From Gammaproteobacteria bacterium (GTDB lineage Bacteria > Pseudomonadota > Gammaproteobacteria > RBG-16-57-12): a DNA stretch of 54,275 nucleotides. The notes beneath the pieces were generated by a model. It ran no database searches and was not told the DNA's origin. It saw nothing but the letters and a program-made list of their open reading frames with translations. A program made the position numbers and the translations under genes. Numbering within the stretch: the stretch's first letter is position 1; every line of letters begins with the position of its first letter. The stretch covers positions 1 to 54,275 of the forward strand of contig JAKIVC010000022.1 of assembly GCA_021647245.1 (NCBI GenBank), given 5' to 3'. Shown piece after piece: positions 11,083 to 19,468 of this stretch.

Positions 11083-11827
11083 ACCCATCAGCGGTGCAGG
11101 TTATCTCTTACGAGGGTTGGCTCTACTGCCTAAAAAGGGGATCTTTCCCTACGTTGTCATCCCCATGGTCATCAATGCACTGCTCTTTGCTCTGGCACTG
11201 ATTCTGGCTATCGGACAGATTGGCAATCTCATCAACTGGGCGTTGCAGCAGCTGCCAAGCTGGCTTCAATGGTTGGACTGGCTGATGTGGCCACTACTGG
11301 CACTCACCGCGCTGATTTTCGTCTTCTTTCTGGTGGCGATTCTCGCCAACATTATTGCAGCACCCTTCAATGGCCTGCTGGCCGAAGCGGTAGAGCGACA
11401 CCTCACCGGAGAGGTCTATCAGGCTGAGAGCAGCAGCTGGCGACGTGCATTGCTAGAAGCGCCGAAAGCGATAAGCGGTGAGCTGATTAAAATCGCCTAT
11501 TTTGCCAAATTCGCCATCCCGCTGGGGATTCTGTTTTTGATCCCCGGGCTCAATCTTTTCGCCCCGCTATTATGGTTCATCTTCGGTGCCTGGATGTTGG
11601 CACTGGAGTATTGCGACTACCACCTTGGCAACCACTGCATTCGCTTTCCCGAGCAACGCAAGCTACTCGGCCAAGAGCGGTTGCTAACACTCGGTTTTGG
11701 TGCCGCTACCACCTTGGCCACTATCACACCACTGCTCAACTTTATCGCCATGCCCGCCGCAGTGGCAGGCTCCACTGCTATGCTGATAGAGCAAGAGCTG
11801 CTGAAAAAAAGCCAGTGCGGCGAGTAA
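11075..11827 (+). CDS. cysZ: CysZ-like sulfate transporter (EI24 family)
   Basis: CysZ is an inner-membrane sulfate uptake protein. The product has 250 residues with several hydrophobic segments (VVIPMVINALLFALALILAI, LALTALIFVFFLVAILANII, IPLGILFLIPGLNLFAPLLW). The N-terminal SGAGYLLRGLALLPKKGI and the APFNGLLAEAVE segment are typical of the family. ATG 11075 is chosen because GGAG at 11062-11065 precedes it and MIKPISGAGY matches the family start. It overlaps the kinase gene by eight bases, which suggests translational coupling. Confidence 0.88.
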   Translation: MIKPISGAGYLLRGLALLPKKGIFPYVVIPMVINALLFALALILAIGQIGNLINWALQQLPSWLQWLDWLMWPLLALTALIFVFFLVAILANIIAAPFNGLLAEAVERHLTGEVYQAESSSWRRALLEAPKAISGELIKIAYFAKFAIPLGILFLIPGLNLFAPLLWFIFGAWMLALEYCDYHLGNHCIRFPEQRKLLGQERLLTLGFGAATTLATITPLLNFIAMPAAVAGSTAMLIEQELLKKSQCGE

Positions 11828-11866
11828 TAAGGTGAGGGTATTGCTCCTCTCTTGGAGAAAGAGGGG

Positions 11867-13255
11867 TTAGGGCTTAATATCGATATCTTCTATCGCCTCA
11901 TCCAGAATAGCATCCAGTTCGGCATCATTAATGTAGGGGTCTTCTTCGCCCTGCTGGTTATCATCGCCTCCTTCTGCGGCGGCGCTCTCCTCTGAGCTGC
12001 TGTTTTCGGCCAGCAGCTCATCGACATCAAGATCAGTGGCCACCACCTCTTCACTGGGATCCAGAGTCGGTACGGTACCCGCTTGCTCTTCATCATCCGG
12101 GTCAAGATCGAAAGCCAGGTCATCAAAGTTATCTGGGACTGCGGTCTCAGGGGCTGATTTTTCGGCTGTGGACTCAGCCACTGTGGCATCGACATCAATT
12201 TCTGCAAAAAGATTGTCCTCTAGCATCTCATCATCTGGCAGCGGTGGCTCCTCTACCGCTGAAGTGGTCTCTTGCAGTACTGGTGGCTCATCTTCGATCT
12301 CATCCGCGACAACGGCCGCAACGGCCACTGCGGCTGTCGCCGTTGCGGCAGCCGCAGGTGCCAGTTTGGTTTTGCTCTCGGCTGGTTGATCCATTTTAAG
12401 CACATCAACGCACATTTTCAGCTCTTTGCTAGCCCGCTCTATTGCAGCCAATTGTGCTTCAATCTCGGGCAGTGACTCTTTCATTTCATCATCACCCAGC
12501 GAGTTCATCAGGCCGTCCATGGCACTTTTTTGCCCATCCAGCATATTTTTGAGCTTATCCATTTCAGATACCGTCTCGGCACCTTCAATGTCATTCTCGT
12601 CCAAGTTTGCACCCGCCAGTGCTGAGAGTGATGAGAGCTGTAAAATCAGGTTATCCCTAAATTGATTGGCTGCTTGTAATTCGGCAAGGGTCTCTTCATC
12701 AAGCTCCCCACCTTCACTCAACCGCTTGACCAAGCTATCAATTTTATCCATATAGCCAGAGAGCTGTTGCTTAATAACACCACAGAGCGCTTGAGCATCT
12801 TGCCAAAGCCCGGGGTTGGGTTCGCCATCTGTATGTGGCTGTTGCGAAAACAGCGGTGTCAGGTATTCATAGAGATGCCCCCAGTGGGTAGTGGTCTCTC
12901 GCCCCTGGCCTTCGAGTGATTTGCACTCGGCTTGCAGGTATTCGATGCGTAATTTTAAGAGCTCTCCCTGCTCCTCTGTCAGTTCACTATTTTTAACGAC
13001 GTTATTGTCATCCAACTGAAGATGGCGGTGTGTTTTGTCAAGCAGGAATTGTAACGCAAGGGCGACATTGAAATTATTGCGCTCAGCCTCTTCGGCTGCC
13101 TCTTGTTTAGCCTGGGCAATTTCGGCCTCAATATCCACATCATTACCGCATTGCCACTGACGATAGAAGTAGTAGGCTAATCCGGCCGCAACCAGCACCA
13201 TTTCGGCCAAAAACAGAAGGGTAAGGGTAATTCCGACACTCATATTAAGACCCAC
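11867..13255 (-). CDS. Unknown membrane-anchored acidic coiled-coil protein
   Basis: I do not recognise a family. The 462-residue product has one N-terminal transmembrane helix (ITLTLLFLAEMVLVAAGLAYYFY). A long helical, coiled-coil-prone cytoplasmic region follows to about residue 300. Next come an Ala/Val/Thr low-complexity stretch (about 305-330) and a strongly acidic, Asp/Glu-rich tail (about 330-462) ending in DAELDAILDEAIEDIDIKP. The start is uncertain: GTG 13255 or ATG 13243. It lies 16 bases after the VWA gene in the same direction, so the two are likely functional partners. The acidic tail could bind basic proteins or cations. Confidence 0.6.
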   Translation of the reverse strand: MGLNMSVGITLTLLFLAEMVLVAAGLAYYFYRQWQCGNDVDIEAEIAQAKQEAAEEAERNNFNVALALQFLLDKTHRHLQLDDNNVVKNSELTEEQGELLKLRIEYLQAECKSLEGQGRETTTHWGHLYEYLTPLFSQQPHTDGEPNPGLWQDAQALCGVIKQQLSGYMDKIDSLVKRLSEGGELDEETLAELQAANQFRDNLILQLSSLSALAGANLDENDIEGAETVSEMDKLKNMLDGQKSAMDGLMNSLGDDEMKESLPEIEAQLAAIERASKELKMCVDVLKMDQPAESKTKLAPAAAATATAAVAVAAVVADEIEDEPPVLQETTSAVEEPPLPDDEMLEDNLFAEIDVDATVAESTAEKSAPETAVPDNFDDLAFDLDPDDEEQAGTVPTLDPSEEVVATDLDVDELLAENSSSEESAAAEGGDDNQQGEEDPYINDAELDAILDEAIEDIDIKP

Positions 13256-13271
13256 AGATTATGCTTTCTTT

Positions 13272-14990
13272 TCATGATGTGACCCCGCTTTGGCTGGCAA
13301 TCGATTTACGACGCTGAACCCACCATATTATTCCGCCGCCTGCAGCCAAGATAAGATTAAATATAATGAAAATAATAACCGCCAGCAGCACCCCACTCTC
13401 TGCATCGCTCTCTTCGGGCAAGTACTCAACTACGGCGGGGACGACAGGTGCGGGAGTGACAGCCGGTTGAGGTGGGTGCTCGACGGGCGGTGGTACTGTA
13501 TAGACGTGCTCGGCACCTGCCAAGGGTTGCAAAACCGTGCTGTTGGGATCTTCCAACGCGTTCAACACCTCTTGTGGCTTCATTGGCGGCGTTAAATCAA
13601 TTACCTTGGATTTAACACGATCAAAAGTGCCGGTCGATGCCGTGACTTCGATGCGGTAACGCCCATATTCGTTTAACAAAATATCACTGCGATAGTAACC
13701 CGACAGAGTGCCATTGGCCGCTCTGTCACCCTGGAGTGCAATGCGCTGACTGTGGCCACTGGGTAGATTTTCAACCAGATCGACACGCAGTGCCGAGAGC
13801 ACCTCTTGTTTGCTCAGCAAGTGGCCATCATCTTCCAGCCAGATATTGAACTCAAGGCGATCACCGCGCTGTGGTTGCTCTGGTAATACGTGTAACGCCA
13901 TTTTCAAATCAGTGATGATATAGGCTCTATTTGCCTCCCCTTCAGGCAGCATTGCCCACTCACCTGGCTCTGGGTTTTGAATGGTAATCAGATCAAACTG
14001 ATCTGAAACCAGCCACTTGATATCAGCGGGTGCACGGTCACTCTCCAGCACCCGACCACTGGGCAGCGTTAATGATACCCGAGTATCCAATGATGCCTTA
14101 TTAGCAATAATGGTCATCTCTCGGACGTTGTGATCGACCGAAAAGCGACCACTCCGCATCGGTAAAATATCAGGCTCTTTACTCTGCTCAAAAATAGAGG
14201 CAAATACCTGATGAAGGTCTTTGTCGGTACGTGCGATGTTAAAGTGGCCATCGGTTAAATTGGCTATACCCTGGAGCAGCCGCATATCCGAATTATCAGT
14301 AAATGCAATGGTATAGACCTGAATCTGTTTCTCTTTTAACACCGGCAACAACTTTGTGATCAGTTCAGCCGTGGCCTTTTCATCCTCAACAGCCGATGCC
14401 AGATCCACCTTGCCATCGGACATCAGCACCACCACATGCTTTCGCTGGCTATCCCACGCCTGCTCATAAACCCGAGTCGCGGCTTTGATTGCACCTGCCA
14501 AATTGGTATAGGCCCCCTTGTTTGAAATCTTCTCAACTGCTTTAAATAACAGATCATTATTCGAGGCGCTATGGGTGCCGGTTAGGTAGGCAACGGGGTA
14601 GCCATCATCACTAAAGCTGACGATCGATGCCCGATCATCTTTGCCAAGCAGAGAGATCAATAATTTAGCCGCCGGCTTGCGCAGATCATTCGGGTCATTT
14701 TTTTTCATTGAACCCGAACTATCCATAACCAGAACAATATCCAATCCCTGCTCTGCAATAGCGCGAGGCTTGGCCTCTCTTGGTGAGCGGTTAAGGGGTG
14801 CGGGAGAAGTCTCAGTCGCTACCGGTTGTGAAGGGTGTTCAGGCGGGCTTGAGGGGACCTCTTCCACCTTAAGCTGGGGCAGCGCTGGCAGCGCAATCTG
14901 CTCGGTAGCCGCTAAAGCCAAGGAGGGGCTTAGCAGCATTAAGCAGCAAAACAGAAAAAGTGGTGGTGATAAACGGGGCAGATTCATCAT
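13272..14990 (-). CDS. Secreted, membrane-anchored von Willebrand factor A domain protein
   Basis: The 572-residue protein has an N-terminal signal peptide (LFLFCCLMLLSPSLALA, then ATEQ) and a Pro-rich linker. A VWA domain follows from about residue 80 with an intact MIDAS motif DSSGS, a downstream conserved Thr (GAYTNLAGAI) and the MSDG strand. Next come a beta-rich region (about 290-480), another Pro-rich linker and a C-terminal transmembrane helix (LLAVIIFIIFNLILAAGGGIIWW) with a basic cytoplasmic tail. The VWA domain is therefore periplasmic and anchored at the C-terminus. Its target is unknown. The adjacent downstream gene encodes a matching membrane protein. Confidence 0.8.
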   Translation of the reverse strand: MMNLPRLSPPLFLFCCLMLLSPSLALAATEQIALPALPQLKVEEVPSSPPEHPSQPVATETSPAPLNRSPREAKPRAIAEQGLDIVLVMDSSGSMKKNDPNDLRKPAAKLLISLLGKDDRASIVSFSDDGYPVAYLTGTHSASNNDLLFKAVEKISNKGAYTNLAGAIKAATRVYEQAWDSQRKHVVVLMSDGKVDLASAVEDEKATAELITKLLPVLKEKQIQVYTIAFTDNSDMRLLQGIANLTDGHFNIARTDKDLHQVFASIFEQSKEPDILPMRSGRFSVDHNVREMTIIANKASLDTRVSLTLPSGRVLESDRAPADIKWLVSDQFDLITIQNPEPGEWAMLPEGEANRAYIITDLKMALHVLPEQPQRGDRLEFNIWLEDDGHLLSKQEVLSALRVDLVENLPSGHSQRIALQGDRAANGTLSGYYRSDILLNEYGRYRIEVTASTGTFDRVKSKVIDLTPPMKPQEVLNALEDPNSTVLQPLAGAEHVYTVPPPVEHPPQPAVTPAPVVPAVVEYLPEESDAESGVLLAVIIFIIFNLILAAGGGIIWWVQRRKSIASQSGVTS

Positions 14991-15240
14991 GCTTCTTTGG
15001 CTTTTATTATTTGACAGGCTTCAGTAGCGGATCTGACTCCGCACGCGGTTACACCATCAGCTATCGGTCAATAAAACAGAAAGGTTTAATCACCCTTTGG
15101 CTCTTTATTGCCACTGAGCGGCGCGGCCTCATTTTTCGGGGTGTTTTTCGCCCTCAAAAAACAGTGCCACACCCACTTGTTCGTTATGCCCTAACCAGCC
15201 AGCTGTACAAATTTAAAAATACCAAGCGCGACAACCCCTT

Positions 15241-16113
15241 TCATTCTGCCATCACCTGGCTGAATTTACGCTGATAGGTTTTCGCTAACTCAGGGGTGGT
15301 CGCTGTCAGGGTACGAATGATATTAATCATCATCTCTTTAGCGCCCCCACCTTTAAAGTCGGGGTTGCTTTTCAGAATCGACAACAGATGTTCCATCGCA
15401 GCCTGATAATCATGCTGGCTCATCAGGCAAATGGCCAGATCGAAGCGTGCCTCGGCATCATCAGGTGTGCTCTGAAGCTGCGCTTGCAGCGCATCGATTC
15501 CTACGGTTTTAACCGCGTACTCATTCACCGTAATTTGCCCGCTTAACCCCTTGCCTATATCACTGTTTCTATCCTGCTCTGGCAGCTTGGCAAAGAGAGC
15601 TTTGGCACCCTCAAGATCACCTATGTCGATAAAAATCTGCACCATATCCATGGCAATGCGGGTATTGGAGGGGTGTTGTCGAATCGCTTGGGACAACAGG
15701 TTAATCGCGGTGGCAGTCTCCCCTGCAAGGTGTTTTTCACGGGCCTGCTCGCGCAAAACATCGGACGCATGGAATACACCAAACTTTTTCAACAGTGCCC
15801 GCGCACTCAGCTCATCCAACTGACCCACCTCAATACCCACAACCTCACCGTTGCTGATCACCACCACAGTGGGTAAATTTTCGATCTGGTAGCGTTTTCT
15901 CAACTCAGGCTGCTCATCAATATCCACTTTGGCAAAGATAAACTGGCTGGCAAACTCCTTGGCAAGTTCACTAAAGAGGTCAGCCACCACAAAGCATGGC
16001 TCAGACCATACCCCCATAAACCCAACCAACACCGGTATTTTTTGGGAGTTATCAATTACAATCGACGGAAAATTTTTCTCCGTCGCTTCAAATATATACA
16101 CATCCTGGCTCAT
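15241..16113 (-). CDS. CnoX/YbbN-like thioredoxin-TPR chaperone
   Basis: The 290-residue protein has an N-terminal thioredoxin fold and a C-terminal set of tetratricopeptide repeats (GETATAINLLSQAIRQHPSN and further repeats). The active-site region reads WSEPC (Cys40), so the first Cys of CxxC is replaced by Ser. E. coli CnoX (YbbN) likewise lacks a CxxC and acts as a hypochlorite-activated holdase rather than a reductase. The fold and length match. The gene follows the PhnD-like gene and the 42-residue ORF after a 134-base gap, and 250 bases without a convincing gene separate it from the VWA gene. Confidence 0.82.
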   Translation of the reverse strand: MSQDVYIFEATEKNFPSIVIDNSQKIPVLVGFMGVWSEPCFVVADLFSELAKEFASQFIFAKVDIDEQPELRKRYQIENLPTVVVISNGEVVGIEVGQLDELSARALLKKFGVFHASDVLREQAREKHLAGETATAINLLSQAIRQHPSNTRIAMDMVQIFIDIGDLEGAKALFAKLPEQDRNSDIGKGLSGQITVNEYAVKTVGIDALQAQLQSTPDDAEARFDLAICLMSQHDYQAAMEHLLSILKSNPDFKGGGAKEMMINIIRTLTATTPELAKTYQRKFSQVMAE

Positions 16114-16247
16114 ACTAATCTCTATAATGTTTTGCGTTTTTATCCAAGGGATAGAATAACAGTTAAATCCTCAAAACTGTATCGAGTTTGTAGAGCCTAC
16201 GGGCTAAATGCACCCGTAATGAGCACTCTTTTACCTCTTTGCCCCTT

Positions 16248-16376
16248 TCATGTTCCGCCCCCTTTTAACACTCGATCGACTACCCATAAAATGGCCGCAC
16301 AATATAAAAATACCGACCCTAATAGCAATACCGCAATGGCGGCAAAAATATCAGGGGCTTTTATCAGTGTGGTCAT
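16248..16376 (-). CDS. Predicted 42-residue membrane protein
   Basis: A small open reading frame starts four bases after the PhnD-like stop. It encodes MTTLIKAPDIFAAIAVLL, continues as one hydrophobic helix of about 24 residues (to ILWVV), and ends in a basic DRVLKGGGT tail. The layout is that of a single-pass small membrane protein such as an enzyme accessory subunit. I do not recognise it. There is no separate ribosome binding site of quality (AAAAGG abuts the ATG), so translation would depend on coupling to the upstream gene. Confidence 0.5.
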   Translation of the reverse strand: MTTLIKAPDIFAAIAVLLLGSVFLYCAAILWVVDRVLKGGGT

Positions 16377-16380
16377 CCTT

Positions 16381-17127
16381 TTAATTTTTTAGCGTCTCCA
16401 TCAAGTCGATCATAAACTCTGTATCTTCCTGCTCGACCACCTTCCAGCTTTCAATACCTAGCCCTTGTAATACACCCCGCCCTTTTTCGTGCGCGGGCAT
16501 GGCCAGTAAATTTTCCAGTATCTCATCACGTTTATGGCTTATCTGCGGCCCGGCTAACAGCAGGTGATGAATGTCATGAATATCGCTGCGCACCAGTGAT
16601 TTTAATTTACTGCGGGTCATTTTCGATAAGTTTGTATAGGTGTCTGCGAGGAAAAAACCTACGTCAGCATCCTGAGTAATGAGGTCTTTTGCTACAAGGA
16701 CGTAGGTTGCCCGGGTCGCTGCGGTGGTATTTTTTGCATCCAAATTTGCAGGCTCAAGCATCAGTGAGCAGACCATATTGACATCCGGATCGTCAGTTTT
16801 TGAGATACGCAGCCCTGGCTGCAACTCGTCTACATTCGAGACACTGCTTTCGGCACTCACCGCAATAATCGCCTCATCAGCCGCATTATCTGGGCAGGCA
16901 ATCGGTACAAAACTTTTTTCTCGCACCAGTTTTGATGCATCAAACGGGTTGGCATAGATCAAATCTATTTCGTCATTTGCAATGGCTTTACGCTGTGACT
17001 CAAAGTCATTATAGAGTTCAAGATGGATCTGTTCATTAAGGCTTTTTTGTAGCCAGGTGTTGAAAAAAAACCAGCCGGAGATGAACTCCGGGTTGAAGTC
17101 TGGGCTAACCGTGAATGTATATTTCAT
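16381..17127 (-). CDS. PhnD-like substrate-binding protein without a signal peptide
   Basis: The 248-residue protein resembles the periplasmic phosphonate/phosphite-binding fold (PhnD family). Typical features are a FESQRKAIANDEIDLIYANPFDASKLV segment, ATRATYVLVAKDLITQDADVGFFLADTY, and a helical end (HEKGRGVLQGLGIESWKVV). The start MKYTFTVSPDFNPEF has no signal peptide, and GGAG eight bases upstream fixes it, so the protein should be cytoplasmic. No ABC transporter gene is adjacent. It sits at the end of a GTPase/Roadblock/PAS gene set. A role as an intracellular ligand sensor is my inference. Confidence 0.7.
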   Translation of the reverse strand: MKYTFTVSPDFNPEFISGWFFFNTWLQKSLNEQIHLELYNDFESQRKAIANDEIDLIYANPFDASKLVREKSFVPIACPDNAADEAIIAVSAESSVSNVDELQPGLRISKTDDPDVNMVCSLMLEPANLDAKNTTAATRATYVLVAKDLITQDADVGFFLADTYTNLSKMTRSKLKSLVRSDIHDIHHLLLAGPQISHKRDEILENLLAMPAHEKGRGVLQGLGIESWKVVEQEDTEFMIDLMETLKN

Positions 17128-17164
17128 GTTGTTTACTCCAGAGATAGAAGGGATCTACAAGTGG

Positions 17165-17638
17165 TTACGTTAACGTCTCATAGAGTGCTTGTGCTTCCTT
17201 TACTTTGGTTTTGGAGGGGCGACGGCGTACCGAGGTGTAACCTAAAACCTTACCCTCTCTTATGTTGGGAATAACGGTGGCATAGACCCAATAGAACCCG
17301 CCATCTTTACGCAGGTTTTTGACATAGCCGTGCCACTTCTTCTTTTCTGCCAGGGTACTCCATAGCCCCTGAAAGGCGGCGGCGGGCATTGCCGGGTGGC
17401 GCAAAATATAGTGTGGTGCACCCATCAGCTCTTCTCGTGTGTAACCCGACATCTCAACAAATGATTCGTTGGCATGGGTGATTGCCCCCTTTAGGTCGGT
17501 GCGGGAAACAATCAAACGCCCATCAGGCACTGGGGATTCGATCTCTGTGTAGAAAATTTTTCGTTGTGAATCATCATGAAATGTCAGCACCATTTCACGG
17601 TATTCTCCGATAATATCGGCTGTATTCATATCGTTCAT
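17165..17638 (-). CDS. PAS domain sensor protein (Aer-like single domain)
   Basis: The 157-residue protein is essentially one PAS domain: LIVSRTDLKGAITHANESFVEMSGYTREELMGAPHYILRHP, then WHGYVKNLRKDGGFYWVYATVIP and a terminal basic helix. The hallmark series is closest to the N-terminal PAS of the aerotaxis receptor Aer, which binds FAD. No output domain is attached, so it must work through a partner. GAGGAG six bases before ATG 17638 decides the start over in-frame upstream codons. It lies between the Roadblock and PhnD-like genes. Confidence 0.82.
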   Translation of the reverse strand: MNDMNTADIIGEYREMVLTFHDDSQRKIFYTEIESPVPDGRLIVSRTDLKGAITHANESFVEMSGYTREELMGAPHYILRHPAMPAAAFQGLWSTLAEKKKWHGYVKNLRKDGGFYWVYATVIPNIREGKVLGYTSVRRRPSKTKVKEAQALYETLT

Positions 17639-17685
17639 ATGCACTCCTCGATTGCAGTAGCCGTGCTCTATTTGACTCAACCGGG

Positions 17686-18048
17686 CTACAATATTTTGGT
17701 CACATCTTCTGCTGCTCTTTTCACATCAAGAAAGATCAGCCCCAGCCGTGCCGTCGGTTTTGCCATAACGGAGATCACCGCATCTCGGCCAGCATGGGCC
17801 ATCAATACATAGCCGTTATTGCCCTTAATCAGCACCTGCTCCAGCTCGCCCCGCTGTAGCTCTTGTGAGGTGCGGTCGCCCAGTGACAACATCGCTGCAC
17901 CCATGGCACCGACTCTATCTTCATCCATGCCGGCGGGAAGCATCGCCGCTATCATGAGTCCGTCGGTAGAGATGATGGCCGATGCTTCAATATCAGCGGA
18001 GCTTCCATTCAGGTCACTTAAGATGGAGGTTAATAAATCTGAACGCAT
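17686..18048 (-). CDS. Roadblock/LC7 domain protein
   Basis: The 120-residue single-domain protein has the Roadblock/LC7 pattern: a first helix, then IEASAIISTDGLMIAAMLP, then GAMGAAMLSLGDRTSQELQRGELEQVLIKGNNGYVLMAHAG and a final RLGLIFLDVKRAAEDVTKIL. Bacterial members such as MglB and the conservon protein CvnB regulate small Ras-like GTPases, and one is encoded two genes upstream. A GGAG site eight bases upstream supports ATG 18048. Confidence 0.88.
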   Translation of the reverse strand: MRSDLLTSILSDLNGSSADIEASAIISTDGLMIAAMLPAGMDEDRVGAMGAAMLSLGDRTSQELQRGELEQVLIKGNNGYVLMAHAGRDAVISVMAKPTARLGLIFLDVKRAAEDVTKIL

Positions 18049-18090
18049 AACGTGACTCCTATAATCCTGCTTGGTAATAAATCAAACTAA

Positions 18091-18732
18091 TCAATTTTTT
18101 TGGATGTACCGCTCACTGAGAAACCAGATAAGTTGCATAAAAGCCGGTTGATTCAACGTCGGCAGTCCGCTGATCACCAGTGAAAATCGCTGCTCTCCGA
18201 TATAGAGCGGCCAAAACCCCAGCTCGCTATCCCCCCCGGCATTGACTACCGCCCACGCAGAAGATGCCATACTCAGATTGTTTTGCAGCAAGCCCGTGTG
18301 CCGCTGGTGCAAGGAGGCGAGGTCGGCACTGAGTGCTGAAATCTCTTCTGCTGCCTCATGGGCAAAGCCATGGGTGGCCAGATAAAACCCTTCTTCATCG
18401 GCTAACAACGCCTTTCCCGAGCCACAAAGCGCCGCCAGTAACGGGGGAGCGACCTCTTCCAGCCTTCCTTTGGGTGAGTGCTGCTTATCGTCAAAGCCTT
18501 GCAGCCAACCCAGTTTTTGAGATCGATGCAGCAGTGACAGTGCATCTTGCTCATCCGCAATATTGGATAATTTTTTCAGTTTTTCCAGTGTCAAATAACG
18601 GCTTTTCGGTTTTGACAGCAGTGAAAATAGCAGCTGCCTTGCCGGGTCACTATGGTTACTTGAAATGGCGTAGTATGCCCCTGCAGGGGTCGGCACCACG
18701 TAATACTCTGTCATTAATTGTAATTCGCTCAT
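18091..18732 (-). CDS. Unknown protein between GTPase and Roadblock genes
   Basis: The 213-residue protein belongs to no family I can name with confidence. The first part (residues 1-80) is helical and could form a small winged-helix unit (LLFSLLSKPKSRYLTLEKLKKLSNIADEQDALSLLHRSQKLGWL). The second part (about 95-205) has alternating strands and helices (GKALLADEEGFYLATHGFAHEAAEEISALSADLASL) reminiscent of a divergent Roadblock/longin fold. Its place directly after the GTPase gene, with no gap, recalls the third conservon component (CvnC) of actinobacteria. That equivalence is inference. Confidence 0.55.
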   Translation of the reverse strand: MSELQLMTEYYVVPTPAGAYYAISSNHSDPARQLLFSLLSKPKSRYLTLEKLKKLSNIADEQDALSLLHRSQKLGWLQGFDDKQHSPKGRLEEVAPPLLAALCGSGKALLADEEGFYLATHGFAHEAAEEISALSADLASLHQRHTGLLQNNLSMASSAWAVVNAGGDSELGFWPLYIGEQRFSLVISGLPTLNQPAFMQLIWFLSERYIQKN

Positions 18733-19269
18733 CTATTCGCCCAACCATGGATCAAGTGTAAACAGCAGCGCCTCTACCAGCTTGGAAATATCTTCACCCT
18801 CTCGGGCATCTACCTCAAAGAGTGGTGGGTTAATACCGTGCTCTTGAATTTTCTTGTGGTAATCTTCCAGTGAGGGTTCGGGACTGACATCCATTTTTGT
18901 AATACCGATGGCTACCTTATTTTCCGCAATAAAGTTTTTAAAGGCATCGAGAAAAAAAGCCATATCTTTAAAGGGATCGGCGCGGCTATTATCCAGCAGC
19001 AAAACCAACCCCAGCCCACCCTGGCTAAGAATTTCCCACATAAAGCTGAAACGCTCCTGACCGGGCGTGCCATAGAGGTGAATTCGTTCATTATCACCCA
19101 ACAGCATGACACCGTAATCCATGGCAACTGTGGTTTCCGGCTTGTGATCTCGGGCCATATCACTGGCATGTTCATCGGTCTTAACCACCGGTGAGTCACT
19201 AATGGAGCTAATCGCCGTTGTCTTGCCCGCACCCACCGGCCCGGTGAAAATAATTTTATGATTGCTCAT
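18733..19269 (-). CDS. Ras-like small GTPase (CvnD/COG2229 type)
   Basis: The 178-residue single-domain GTPase has a P-loop GPVGAGKT at residues 10-17 and a switch I region with TTVAMDYG near 47. Switch II is YGTPGQERF near 66, where most Ras proteins have DTAGQE. The base-specificity motif is TKMD (124-127) instead of NKxD. Those variants occur in the prokaryotic group that includes the conservon GTPases and relatives of MglA. ATG 19269 is chosen over the upstream TTG. The partner Roadblock protein is encoded in the same run of genes. The target of the switch is unknown. Confidence 0.87.
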   Translation of the reverse strand: MSNHKIIFTGPVGAGKTTAISSISDSPVVKTDEHASDMARDHKPETTVAMDYGVMLLGDNERIHLYGTPGQERFSFMWEILSQGGLGLVLLLDNSRADPFKDMAFFLDAFKNFIAENKVAIGITKMDVSPEPSLEDYHKKIQEHGINPPLFEVDAREGEDISKLVEALLFTLDPWLGE

Positions 19270-19311
19270 GCTATTGTCCAAATTTATGCGCGATTAAGGA
19301 CGCTTTAGTTT

Positions 19312-19468
19312 GAGACCCTTGCACAACAGGGGCGCGAGAAAAAAGAGATAAAATTTGACTGATTAAGGCATAAAATGCAGCGAGTAGTGCGCTATTCACC
19401 AGGTTTTCAACGAAAATAAGGTGCATTTTAACCTTTTTCATCCGTGCATCCTCTCGTGCAAAGGTCTC
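19312..19468. mobile_element. MITE-like repeat family B, copy 1
   Basis: The 157-bp element has inverted ends: TTGAGACCCTTGCAC on the left and GTGCAAAGGTCTCAA on the right. Inside, TAAAATGCA and TGCATTTTA form a second inverted pair. It has no gene of its own. The right end overlaps the end of the 396-residue gene and encodes its last codons. Related copies lie at 44502 and 48301. Confidence 0.75.

Noticed and set aside
14960-15274. 104-codon plus-strand frame between the VWA and thioredoxin-like genes
   Set aside because: It overlaps both gene ends antisense and has no ribosome binding site or family match; the 250-base gap holds nothing I can support.
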